Shown: positions 34,428 to 46,189 of the stretch, one piece after another
Position numbering within the stretch: the stretch's first letter is position 1
How the letters are laid out: each line of letters begins with the position of its first letter
Source of the DNA: Pisolithus tinctorius
Taxonomy: Eukaryota; Basidiomycota; Agaricomycetes; Boletales; Pisolithaceae
DNA length: 64,000 nucleotides
Reading direction: 5' to 3'
NCBI GenBank assembly: GCA_024663395.1
Contig: JANFAH010000040.1
Location: 372,001 to 436,000, forward strand
Notes under the pieces: model-generated
Told to the model about the DNA's origin: nothing
Databases searched by the model: none
What the model saw: the letters and a program-made list of their open reading frames with translations, nothing else
Program-made: the position numbers and the translations under genes

Positions 34428-36269
34428 TGTGAGTCAAAGTGTGAAAGCTGGTATAAACCAAACAAATCCAACACAAAAGACAAATGATGTGCAAGTGGTG
34501 GTTTGCCTCCGCAGAACCTGGAGTGCAGAAAAACCTAAATGTGGGGGGGGACTTCAAGTGGAGGTGCTCCTGGCACAAGTCATTGATGAGTTACACAGGA
34601 GAGGATGAATGAATGCTGATTGAGAAGGGGATGCTGAACAGAGCAGAGGTGTTCAGCTGAAAGGACTCCTAGTGCAAGTCATCAATGAGTTATGCAAGAG
34701 CAGATGGATGACTAAGCAGGTGTGCTGACAAAGCACAGATGATACTTCAGATGATGAAGGATGGCAGATAGACTCTTCTGAATGAGCCTCAACTACCAAG
34801 TATATGAATGATGACAGATAGACCCCTTTGTGGAGCCTCAACTGTCGACAATGAGTTATGCTGAGAAGAACTGACTGACTGCTGAGTGAATGGCTTCTGG
34901 TTCACTTGATTGCTTGGGGTGTAGCTAAGTACACGGGGATTTATATACTGTGGGGGGAGCACAGCTTGTGACAAACAAGGCACAAACACTTGGTAAGTAA
35001 TGAGTAAGGACTGAGTAATCATGATGAGTAAGTGAGAAATGGAAAAGTAAGCAAGCAAAGAAGATTGGTAAGTATTGGCAATGAACAAATCAAGGACAGT
35101 CAAAATATCACAGAATGAGTCAAATGGAGTCAGAAACTGAGTAAGTGCACTGATATCACATTAGGGGGTGGTGATGCAAGTCAGATCTCAGTGGAGACAT
35201 CTTTAGATCCAAAGATGGCATGACAGATGGACAGTGTTTCCAGATAGGGAAGTATTAATTCCAGAATTGAAGGGCATGAGTCAGGTGTCAAAGGGGGCTA
35301 GGGCATTGGGGGTCTGTGGGGCAACAGGAGCATAGGTGATTGCATCTCCCACCCTTTCATCCTCTCAGTGAAGTTAACAAAAGCTTCATGAATGGGGCTC
35401 TGATGGAGGAGGAGGAGAAGGGGGGATGTCTTCTGCTGGATCTTGCAGTAAGAAGGCAAGATGCATGTCATACTCATCATGAATGCAATCAGGGAGGCTG
35501 GAGAACAGTAGATTATGCTGCAGCTGTCACAATGTGGGAAGAATGATGGATGAGATTGGAATAAAGACAGTGCAGGGAGCAGGGAGGAACGATCCTTATG
35601 CTTCATCAACTGGGGGGACTGAAATGACCACATAAGTCCTTTCTAACTGAGTGACAGACCTGAGGCGACCAAAGAACATCCTTCTGGAAGTCATACTGAC
35701 AAAAAGAACATGCTGACCAAGCTGCATGGGATGAGATGGGGCTGACAACAATGGGATGAACCAGGGGGCTTCAGGACAGAAGCTGGTGGGAATGCCTGGC
35801 AGATATATGTAGCCACTGTCTCTGGCAAATGAGACAAGCAAGATGATTGACAAAGAGGTGGCCATGATTGATGGACTTAGCAAAATGAGCATCTGATGGA
35901 TGGAGTGCTGTAGAAATGTGTAGGGTGTGAGGATCCTCTCCACATTTGGAAGGCAGAATTGTGTGGCCGAGTACTTTAAGCAAGTATGAGAATGGAGTCG
36001 ATATCTTTGGAAATGGTGGAGATACAACAAAAACCAGAATGCCATACACAGGCGCTAAAAACCTTTAATGTGTGCTTAACTCACTTCCTCTTTTCTCTTT
36101 AGCACTGATGACTCGTTCTTGTGCAAAGGATGACTGTTAATGTCCAGCAGTCTTTCTATGCATGAGGCCTTTAGTCTTCATCTGCATGGCATGGGCATTG
36201 TGTGCAACTTGTTGACAAGTTAGGCAGAGTCAGCTGTAACCATGTCGACAACACCTTTGGTGTGTGACA
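34428..36269 (-). repeat. 1.84-kb TG...CA repeat, copy A
   Basis: In its sense orientation (minus strand) it starts TGTCACACACC and ends TTTGACTCACA, with a tatataaat promoter-like site near 34942. It matches copy B over its whole length. Left flank is gag (ccgg), right flank is a Gypsy LTR (ctgg), so no clean target duplication. A frame that is open in copies B and C is broken here between 35298 and 36045. Confidence 0.8.
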
Positions 36270-36653
36270 CTGGTCCTGTCTCTGGTCCACCTGTCCTGGT
36301 CTCCATTACATTTGTCATACCTTACTAATACTTGCCTTACCAATCACCTTAGCAATCTTTGTGAGACCAGCATTACTGGTCTCTGTACTATAGTTACTTC
36401 TGGGATATAAACTCATAGATACTTGGCCTGTACCCCTCAGTCTGAAATCAACTAAGTTTACTCTGATAACCCCACCTTGGCCTTGGACTTGGACTGAGAC
36501 CCACACAAGGGAATAGCACTGTATTCTCAGTTGCTAAGTCCAAACAGTCCAACCTCTGTATCCTTGTCTCCCCCCCCTGATCCCAACCCCTCAGCCTTGC
36601 ACATGCTTCAGTCTCTGGTCCAGACTCAACCTGGACAATCCATGAACTTGACA
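36270..36653 (+). repeat. Gypsy LTR, truncated second copy
   Basis: Matches 24091-24468 of the first LTR and ends at the same CTTGACA. Its 5' part is missing at the junction with copy A. Confidence 0.8.
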
Positions 36654-38840
36654 CAATGTCCTGAAGAGCTTGAGGGGTCTGCCTTGCAACTGACTGGAAA
36701 TAGCTTGATGTCGCTGTTCCCCAGTGTTGTTCAGAGAAAGCATGCTCTGTGCTACCTTTCTTACTTGATTTGTTTTGCCTGCAAGTCCCCTTGAGTAAAT
36801 TTACAGCCCCCTTGCCCATATCGGTAATGTCTGATGGAGTCTTCCTGATCTTGATGGCATGCTCGAGCTGTGTGTGTGTCAGTATCAAAAAGTGCAATGA
36901 TATGAACAACTTACAGTGGAAAGGCAGAGTGCAATTGCACCTTGGGCCTGGTATTCTTTCATGGAGAGTTGAAGTGCTGGGACATCAATGCTTCTGGAGC
37001 ATGTATCCAGGTGGGCATTGGCAAGGAGCTGAAGAATGAAGGGTGACCAGAATGCCTTGTCCAGTGTAGGGAATGGGTTCAAGTTCCCTAGGAGAAATCG
37101 TCTTGGTCAGGAATTTAGGGGTCAGGGGACTTGTTTTATTTTCTTGCTTTTGTTCTTGTGTTTGTACCACTGGACTTAGTGGCGAGCAGCCACATTGCTG
37201 ACTAAGCACGTGTGCTGTGTTCACACAAGTTCAGTTTACTATACAACCAGTTCATGTCACAGGCCCTCAGTAGTAGGGTGATTTTGTCTCACAATTTGGC
37301 GAGTTTTTTGAAGTTAGAATTGTTACTTTGGGGAGTACCCAAAGGGCCAGGAGGACTGGCAAGAGTTATTAGACAGACAGAGCTAAGTCTGCATTTCTAG
37401 TTCGCATTTTTTACATTTTTACTACTTCTTCTTTTCTCAAAACAGGACCTCCCTTTTGGGTTGAGCACTAAACTCAGCCATTACTGACTATTACTATTTC
37501 TAGGTACCTTCTCTTACCAATTCCTACACCAGGTCAGTAGAATCCAAACCTTTGTATGCAAAAGACCAGTTATACAGGAGGAGGTCACAAGTCTCTTCAG
37601 CGCTCCTATTGGTGTTATGCACCAAAAAACAGTCCAATAAGGAAATGGTGGAGGAGCCAAAGGAGTGGCGCCATCTCGAAAGATGCTGATTAGCCTATAC
37701 ATGATGTAAGCACACTGTCAATGAAATGAAGACAACCTATGATGCTGAAGATGGCTGTGTTCGGGCCAATGTCATCCAGATTGGTGAATGTTGGGTATAT
37801 AACTTTGATGATTTCTCACAATGCATGGATGAGGTCATCCTCAGGAATGGCCCAGATGTTTGGCTAGTCTCCAAGCCAAAGCAGTAGGGTAGTCTGAAAT
37901 TTCTTTGTCCACTTCCTTTCCTTCAAAAATAGCGCAGGAAGATCATTGTTAGTAAACTGAGCCCGCATCACTTCCAAACTAGGAATGTCGCTAGTAGTAG
38001 GCATGGTGTCAGAAGGGGCTGATGGGGCTATGGAAGAAGTTGACTGCTGGACCTGATGGTGTGGAAGATGTGTAGGCTTAGCTTTTTTAGTCTGTCTGCA
38101 GATCTTCTCATCATCAATGGCAGTGACAGATGTCTAGACATATCAAGTCACTGTGATAAAGCAAGGAGACAAGACAATAAATGACTTACCTTGGTTGTCA
38201 CTCAATGCGCTCCCACAATCTCCTTTTCTACCATTGTGTCCCCTTCTTTGTTCACAGCATTGAAGTCAGAGCCACACTCACTGCCATCAATTTGCAGGCT
38301 GGCATGCTTTCGCTTCAAGTTGACTGCACTTATGTCCTGAGCCTCTATGCCAACATGTTTGAAGTTGGCATCATTATAATCAAAGTCAAGTGTTAGTTCA
38401 TCCTGGCACCAAGGTAAGCTTGCTGAAGGCATGTGCCAACAATAAATGTAATACAACTCACTGGTGTTGGACTGCCATACATCATTCTCCCCATATGCTC
38501 CTGCTCCTCAGCTGGAGTTGGAGGGTCAATGGGAAAGGTATGCCATGATGGTGCTGGGGTGACCAGCTGTTTCTGATGAGGGGATGTATGGTGAGTTTGA
38601 GCTTGCCACTTTGGTCGCTTCAGTGCCATGGCTGACAACACATCTTGGTTCCAGTTCACAATCTTGCCCTCGAGGGTGCTTTGCACATCTTCACTGAAGA
38701 TCAATTTCAAGTTGATAAAATGTAAAGTAGACTCAGTAGCAACATTGATGGTAAGAATCAAAGATGCATGCCATGCCATTAGATTTCTTCTCACACACCT
38801 TATTGATAACATGCACTGGCAATGCAGCTGCTGTGAAGTA
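36654..38840 (-). pseudogene. DUF6532-like protein relic, LTR-interrupted
   Basis: Minus strand, several exons with GT-AG borders (for example after SDNQ at about 38190, acceptor CTAG at about 38135). N-terminal exons include NLKRKHASLQIDGSECGSD; then EVMRAQFTNNDLPALFLKER, WAIPEDDLIHAL and IYPTFTNLDDIGPNTAIF. After the inserted LTR come FWSPFILQLLANAHL, AIALCLSTV and, at the end, HWGTATSSYFQSVARQT. The layout recalls the uncharacterised DUF6532 proteins of Agaricomycetes; this match is from memory. Stops (after LGD and HAL) and the insertion show it is dead. Confidence 0.5.
37065..37528 (+). repeat. solo LTR (family of the 9.3-kb element)
   Basis: 464 bp, TGTAGG...CCTACA, flanked by ccag on both sides (37061-37064 and 37529-37532), a 4-bp target duplication. 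More diverged than the paired LTRs. It lies inside the DUF6532-like relic. Confidence 0.85.
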
Positions 38841-39771
38841 TGGGTTTACCCTCAGGTGACCAGGCTTCAAGACTGGGTGACAGGGGCCAGTCCCGGTGGC
38901 CAGAGTCAAGGCCAGAAGACAGGGGTTAAGTCCGAGTGGCCAAAGTTGAGGCCGGGAGACAGGGGCCAAGTCTGGTTGGACTGGAGTTGAGGCTGGAGGT
39001 CAGGGGCTAAGTCTGGAGGACCGGACTTAAGGCCGGGAGCGTGGGAACAAGACCGGTAGCGTGGGAAACCGACCGGTGTTGGAGTGCACACAAGGGGAAG
39101 CCAGTCTGGGGTTGGATCTACCTCCCTTGGTCTCAGCTTATGTGCTGTACCCTTATGCAAGCTGGGGAGATGTCCGGGACAGGGGTCAGGGATAGCTTAA
39201 GGCTCAGCCTTAGCTATAGAGTAGATCAAGGGGTAACACAGAGTTGAGGGTAATACTAAGTTGATATTCTGACTGAGGGTGCTATGAAGTATGTACAGGG
39301 GTTAAATACATGAGGCCAGTCTGGAGTAATGAACATGAAGCTGGACTTGTTGATAAGCTATTAGAAAGATGATTAGCAAGAGGAGGACAGCCATAGTGGC
39401 TGTGCCGAGGCTAATAGCTAAAGTCCAGGTGACTGGCATAACTGGGGTTGGACACAGGATTGTACAGTAAGCAATGTCAGATGAATGGGCTAGACTAAAT
39501 ATAGTACAAACAAAGGGAAACAGACCAGAGTTATGTCCGGGTGACCTGGACATAGACCTGGGAGGACCAGGGTGGAGCAGCACAAGGCCGGGAGGCCGAA
39601 GTGGACCAGAGATAGGGGTAAAACACTGGACTTGGGTTATGCAGGCTGGAGTTGAGCTATCTAGCGCTGGGATTGGGTTTTCTAGGCCAGACTAGGACTG
39701 GACTTGACCGGAGATAGGGGCTAGGGGTCCGGACTGGACTGAGTCTGAGTCCAAGAGTCATGGATATGACA
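38841..39771 (-). repeat. LTR-like sequence of a third family
   Basis: Reading on the minus strand it begins TGTCATATCCATGAC at 39771 and is rich in CCTGG/CCGG phrases, like the Gypsy LTR at 23943 in style but not in sequence. The left end is unclear. It cuts the 5' side of the DUF6532-like relic. Confidence 0.4.
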
Positions 39772-39772
39772 T

Positions 39773-40229
39773 CAGCATATCTCATCATCGACAGTTGAGG
39801 CTCCACAAAGGGGTCTATCTGTCATCATTTGTATACTTGGTAGTTGAGGCTCATTCAGAAGAGTCTATCTGCCATCCTTCATCATCTGAAGCTTCCTCTT
39901 AGTCAGCAGTCTTAGTCATCCCCCCCACTCCTGCATAACTCATCATCAACTTGTGCAAGGAGCATATTCTATCAAAGTCCATTACCCCCAAGTACTTTTG
40001 ACTGAACACCTTCACTCTGTTCAGCATCCCCTCCTCAGTCATCATCCATTCATCTACTCCTGCATAACTCATCAACGACTTGCACCAGGAGCACCTCTAC
40101 TTGAAGTCTCCCCCACATTTAGGTTTCTCTGCACTCCAGGTTCCACAGAGGCAAACCACCACTCGCTCTTATTTGTCTTTTGTGTTGGATTTGTTTGGTT
40201 TTCACCAGCATTCCACACTTTGACTCACA
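39773..40229 (+). repeat. TG...CA repeat, copy D (3' fragment)
   Basis: Last 457 bp of the 1.86-kb repeat in sense orientation, ending TTTGACTCACA at 40229. Confidence 0.75.
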
Positions 40230-40401
40230 GTGGGGCTTCAAGCAGGCAAAGAAGAGCCTGGAGGACAGAGGGTGAAAAACATTTAAGGAACAGAATGGTG
40301 TTATGTTGTATGTTTTTTCGTCTCATATTGACCCTTGAACTGGGCTGAACTTTGTCCCTGCTAGTGTGAACTTTGTTTTTCTTCTCCATCTACATTTGTA
40401 A

Positions 40402-42290
40402 GTGTCTGTCAAGGCTTGTGCCCATGCACCCACAGACTGGCAATTCCAATGCACCCCCAAGCACAAGATCAGGTTCTCCAGGCCTCAAATCGCTATGCCT
40501 GTAAGAAATGCAAGCAGTTGTTTCGAAATAGGTCTGGCCTCACCCCAACATATGCATGCAAAACATCCATGCTTCTCGCCTCTGCCGCTTGCTGATACTC
40601 CAGATGTGCCAGGCGACCATGATATGGGTCATGTCTATTCAGCCTTCATTGGGCTGGGCAATGCTTTATTCTGCAATTATCACCCCAGCTTAACTGGTTA
40701 GTACACTACAGTTTGATGGGTTTTCATCATAGAGGTGCTGATTTTTCTACATTTAGGTCAACCATGCAATGCCAATGGCAACTTTTTGCCACATGGAACC
40801 CACCCAGAACCACGCCCATCAAAGCCTCCTGATGACTGGTCACCATACAGTAGCCGTCTCAAATTCAAACTTGCAGACTTCTTATATATGCACAATCAGA
40901 TGTCAGCGGCACACATCAATATTCTTCTCAATCTATGGGCAGCATCTCTACTCAAAGTGGGTGGGCACCCTTTGTTTTCCAACTACAAACGAATGTACAA
41001 AACAATTGACAACACCCAGCTTGGAGATGTTAAGTGGCAGTCCTTCACTGTCAAATATACTGGAGACCTGGCAGCCAGTACTGCACCTTGGATGGATGAT
41101 GAATATGATGTTTGGTTTCGGGATCCCCATGAAGTCACATGCAACATGTTGGCAAATCCTGACTTTGCTTGTGAAATGGACTACCAGCTGTTCTGCGAGT
41201 ATGACACAAAGACTTCAACATGACAATGGCAAGACTTCATGTTGGGCAATTGGGCATGGCACCAAGCTGTAAGTAGCTATGTTCATCTACTTTGGCCATC
41301 TAACACAAGGCTGTAGGACATTATTGCTCAAGATCCAGACTGCCTTGGGTCGATGTTTGTACCGATTATTCTGGGATTGGACAAAACCATGGTGTTGGTG
41401 GCTACTGGGCAGAATGACTATTACCTGCTGTATCTATCCATCGGAAATATTCACAATAATGTTTGCTGTGCACATCGCAATGGCATAGCATTAATTGGAT
41501 TTCTTGCAATGCCTAAAAGTACGTGGATTCTAGTCCAGGTAGACTGGTACCTGATATGTGATATGTTATATAGCTACAAGGGAGCATGCAAACAAAGCAG
41601 ACTTTTGACTGTTTTGGTGGCAACTCTTCCATTCATCACTTGGTCATATCCTCAAGACCCTTCAACCTGGTATGAGTAAGCCCAAGGTCACCCTGTTTGG
41701 GGATGGGCATTACCAGCGTGTTATCTATGGGCTGGGGCCATACATTGCTGACTACAAGGAACAAGCTCTCTTAACATGTATAGTTCGCAATTGGTGTCCG
41801 TGGTGTGTTCAGTTCATGTCACACTACTTAAATCTAACTCCCTGAGCTGGTAGATGCCTCGCATATCACAACAACTTGGATGAAGACAATGCACTTCATT
41901 GTTGCCATGAACACACCAAAGCATTGGTTGAGGAGTTCTCACTGGATGTGCTGTGGGACAAATACAGCATTGTAGGGGAGTTGGTCCCATTCACAAATGA
42001 CTTTCTCCATGCAGATATTCATGAATTGATCACTCCTGACCTCCTTCACCAAATCATCAAAGGCGCATTCAAGGACCACTTTGTTGAATGGGTGGAAAAG
42101 TACCTTTGTCATACACATGGAGATGCTTGTGCAAATGAAATACTGTATGACATTGATCGACGGTAAGCACTATTCTTGATGGCTGGTCTTCTTTGGAACT
42201 AACCCAAATTCTCTACAGGATTGCAGTGGTTGCAACATTCCCTGGTCTACAACGATTTCCACAGGGCTGTCATTTCAAGCAGTGGACAGG
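40402..42290 (+). pseudogene. Plavaka-type transposase relic
   Basis: Plavaka elements are DNA transposons of Agaricomycetes. Recognisable blocks: a start with a histidine/cysteine-rich region; PCNANGNFLPHGTHPEP; PDDWSPYSSRLKFKLADFLY; DVKWQSFTVKYTGD and WMDDEYDVWFRDPHEV (about 41035-41130); then FVPIILGLDKTMVLVATGQND, LYLSIGNIHNNV, HRNGIALIGFLAMPK; then SIVGELVPFTNDFLHADIHEL and LLHQIIKGAFKDHFVEWVEKYL (about 41960-42110). The frame changes several times and stops interrupt it. After an intron (about 42164-42220) and about 70 bases of matching exon it ends abruptly in Gypsy sequence. Confidence 0.75.
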
Positions 42291-42990
42291 CGATGACTGC
42301 TTGCTATGGCTTGCTCCCCATCAATGAACGTGAATCTCGCTACAGTCAGCCCAAGCTCAAGCTTTATGGTCTTTTCAGAGCACTTCATCACTACCATCTG
42401 TATCTCTACAGTGTTTGTCATCTATGGGTAGAGGTTGATGCAAAGTACATCAAAGGTATGCTCAATGATCCAGATCTTCAACCTAATGCTACTGTCAATT
42501 GCTGGATCAAGGGTATACTTCTCTTTGACTTTAAGCTTGTTCATGTCCCTGCTGTTCATCACTGAGCCCCAGATGCCCTTTCCAGATGTCAACTTACAGA
42601 AGAAGAGTATGAAGAAGGTGAGGCTGATGCAGAAGAAGCTGATGAGTGGTTGGAGAATATTCTTTTTACAGATGCCCACCCATCTTCAGTCAGTGCAACT
42701 CGTTGACAACTTGCGCACAGGTCCACATATGCCATGACCCTCCCTTCATTCCTTTCCAGTGATATGTCTCAAGATGTCCTTTTACATCGGGTCCTACACT
42801 GCCTTTGTACTACAGAACTTCCCCCATTCCCTTCCAATACTGCTCACAAGTGCTTCATTCGCAGATCCCTTCAGTTCTTCCTTCATGGAGACCAGCTCTT
42901 TAAATGTTGAGGTCCTCATCCTCTAGCCAAGGTCATTTTCGATCCCCATCTCTGTGTTCAGGTCCTCAGTCATGCTCATGAAGAACTCAG

Positions 42991-44848
42991 TGTGAGTCAA
43001 AGTGTGGAAAGGTGGTGAAAACCAACCAAAACCAACACAAAAGACAAATGATGTGTGAGTGGTGGTGTGCCTCCACAGAACCTGGACTGCAGAAAAATCT
43101 AAGAGGGGGAAATTTCAATGGCAGGTGCTTCTAGTGCAAGTTGATGATGAGTTATGCAGGAGAAGACAAGCAAGTGATGATTGGATGGGGGATGCTGAAC
43201 AGAGTGAAGGTGTTCAGCCAAAAGGACTTGGGATGATGGACTTTGATAAGACATGCTCCTGGCACAAGTCAATGATGAGTTACACAGGAGTTGGATGGAT
43301 GACTAAGCAAGAGTGCTGACTAAGTGTGGATAAGACTGCAGATGATGGATGGAGGCAGATAGACCCCTTCATGGAGCCTCAACTACCAATGATATGAATG
43401 GAGACAGATAGACTCTTCCAAATGAGCCTCAACTGTCAACAACAAGTTATGCACTGAAGAACTGATTGACTGCTGAGTGAATGGCTTCTGATTACTTCCT
43501 GGTAGCTAAGTACATGGGGGGTTTATATACTGTGGGGGGGGACAGCCCGTGACAAACAAGACACAAACACTTGGTAAGTAATGAGTAAGGACTGAGTAAT
43601 CATGATGAGTAAGCAAGAAATGAAAAGTAAGCAAGCAAAGAAGATTGGTAAGTATTGGCAATGAACGAGTCAAGGATAGTCAAAATATCACAAAATGAGT
43701 CAAATAGAATCAGAAACTGAGTAAGCACACTGATATCACATTAGGGGGTGGCGATGCAAGTTAGATCTCGGCAGAGACACCTCTAGATCCAAAGACAGCA
43801 TGACAGATGGATGGTGTTTCCAGATAGGGAAGTATTAATTCCAGAATTGAAGGGCATGAGTCAGGTGTCAAAGGGGGCTAGGGCATTGGGGGTCTGTGGG
43901 GCAACAGGAGCATACACAATCATGTCTCCCACCCTTCCATCCTCTCAGTGAAGTTAACAAAAACTTCATGGATGGGGTTCTGATGGAGGAGGAGGAGAAG
44001 GGGGGATGTCTTCTGCTGGATCCTGCAGTAGGAAGGCAAGATGCACGTCATACTCATCATGAATGCGATCAGGGAGGCTGGAGGACAGTAGATTATACTG
44101 CAGCTGTCGCAATGCGGGAAGAATGATGGACGAGATTGGAATAAAGACAGTGCAGGGAGCAGGGAGGAACGATCCATATGCTTCATCAAGAGGGGAGACT
44201 GAAATGACCACATAAGACCTTTCTAACTGAGTGACAGACCTGAGGTGACCAAAGAATGTCCTTCTGGAAGTCATACTGACAAGGAGAACATGCTGACCAA
44301 GCTGCATGGGATGAGATGGGGCTGACAACAATGGGATGAACCAGGGGGCTTCAGGACAGAAGCTGGTGGGAACACCTGGCAGATATATGTAGCCACTGTC
44401 TCTGGCAAATGAGACAAGTGAGATGATCGATGAAGAGGTGGCCATGATTGATGGACTTAGTGGAATGAGTGTCTGATGGATGGAGTTCTGTAGAAATGTG
44501 TAGGGTGCGAGGATCCTCTCCAAATTTGGAAGGAAGAATCGTGGGGCTGAGCACTTTAAGCGAGTGTGAGAACCGAGTCGATATCTTTGGAAATGGTGGA
44601 GATATGACAAAAACTGGAATGCCATACATGGGTGCTAAAAACCTTTAATGCGTGCTTAACTCGCTTCCTCTTTTCTCTTTAGCACTGATGACTCATTCTT
44701 GTGTGAAGGATGACTGTTAACGTCTGGCAGTCTTTCTACACATGAGGCCTTTAGTCTTCATCTGCATGCATAGGCATTGCGCACAACTCGTCAACGAGTT
44801 AGGCAGAGTCAGCTGTAACCATGTCCACAACACCTTTGGTGTGTGACA
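42991..44848 (-). repeat. 1.86-kb TG...CA repeat, copy B
   Basis: Clean insertion in the Gypsy H2C2 codons: tcag is repeated on both sides (42987-42990, 44849-44852), and removing one copy restores the reading. In sense orientation (minus) it runs TGTCACACACC...GACTCACA, with a tatataaa site near 43530. It holds a 219-codon frame (44625-43966) also open in copy C. It behaves like a long solo LTR. Confidence 0.85.
43966..44625 (-). other. open frame embedded in repeat copy B
   Basis: 219 codons beginning MAFQFLSYLHHFQRYR and ending in SPPPPSEPHP. It includes GYIYLPGVPTSFCPEAPWF and GQHVLLVSMTSRRTFF. No known domain. Openness in two of three copies could be chance in a young repeat, so I do not call it a gene. 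Confidence 0.3.
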
Positions 44849-46189
44849 TCAGTCATCATGGAGTCTTTGGAGTCTTTCAGATGGTCAGACAGCGTTTTTA
44901 CTGGCCTCAGATCTACGAAGATGTTGCCCATCATGTCCACTCTTGCCATGAATGCCAGATCTGAAGCACTCATAAAGCAGAGGTTCCCATTACTGTTTCC
45001 ACTTCCCCCAGAATCTTTATGAAGGTCTATGTCAATGTCATGCTCATGCCCAAAGCATGTGGTTATCACTATCTTGTTGCAGCTTGAGATGATCTTTCCC
45101 TCGCTGCAGAAGGTTGTGCTCTTCGTCATGCCAATGCAGACAGTCTCACTAAATTCTTCTGGGAAGAAGTCTTCTGTTGTTATGGTGTTATTTCCCAGGT
45201 TGTCACTGATAATGGCAGTGAGGTCAAGGGTGCCTTTGAGAAACTCATGAAGCATTACTCCATCCCTCAGATTCGTATCTCCCCATATAATTCCAAGGCA
45301 AATGGAGTTGTAGAACATGGTCACTTTGTTATCAGAGAAGCTGTCATCAAGGCTTGTGAAGGAGATCTTTCACTCTGGCCATCCAAGGTCCATCATGCAT
45401 TCTTTGCAGACAAGATTACTACTCATCGCTCCACTGGATTCAGCCCCTACTTCCTGCTACATGGTCTTGATCCCATCCTGCCTTTTGATCTCTTCGAGTC
45501 TACCTATCTCATTGAAGGATTCTACTCTGGAATGACATCTCAAGAGCTTCTCACACTTCGCATTTGTCAGTTGGAGAGGAGAGAAGATATCAATGCTGCT
45601 TTCACTACTTTGCAGAGGTCTCATTTACACTCCAAGGGTCAGTTTGAGAGGAGGTATGCTTTACAGTTGATGAAGTCAGCTTATGAGCCCAGAGATTTGG
45701 TATTGGTTCACAACACACAGATAGAGAAGGAACTGGATTGCAAGTCAAAGCCATGCTACCTTGGTCCCTATGAAGTCGTTTGTCACACCATGGGAGGCTC
45801 CTATGTCCTTAAAGAACTCGATGGCACTGTTTCTGCTTGAGGTGTCATGGCATTTCGGCTCATTCCTTATTATTCTCACCACACTCCCTTGCCCAGTGTT
45901 ATGGAAGAAGAAAGAGATGAAGAAGAAGATAATAACAGCAGTAATGATGATGATGACAATGACAATGATGATGAAGATGAAACAAATGATGATGAAGATG
46001 AAACAAATGATGAAAACAAAGAAACCAATAATGATAATGACTATGACTCAGACAACTATTCATGGTTTTCCTTTTCATTTCTTATGATACTGATTGCCTG
46101 TCATTCCTTCATTCCTGTTTCTTTTGTTTTCCCTGGGTTCCCTGCATTGGTCGCAATCAGGGACGATTGCATTTCTTCTTGCTGGTGGA

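Larger units (their letters stand above)
42296..46189 (+). pseudogene. Gypsy pol fragment (RNase H-integrase)
   Basis: Starts inside RNase H: ESRYSQPKLKLYGLFRALHHY, VEVDAKYIKGMLNDPDLQPN, then WIKGILLFDFKLVHVPAVHH. After the inserted copy B comes integrase: the H2C2 region (HHGVFGVFQMVRQRFYWP, CHECQI), then VVTDNGSEVKG with NSKANGVVEHGHFVIREAV, and FADKITTHRSTGFSPYFLLHG (frame open 45247-45840). A very acidic tail (DEEEDNNSSNDDDDNDNDDED) follows. Stops and frame changes make it inactive. No reverse transcriptase is present. Confidence 0.8.

Noticed and set aside
40042..40701. Open frames 39953-40348 and 40402-40701 as independent host genes
   Set aside because: The first lies mostly in repeat copy D; the second reads into the Plavaka blocks and fits as its N-terminus.
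45847..46087. Acidic Asp/Asn/Glu frame as a separate gene
   Set aside because: It directly follows the Gypsy integrase frame and contains GATGAT-type simple repeats; best read as the polyprotein tail.
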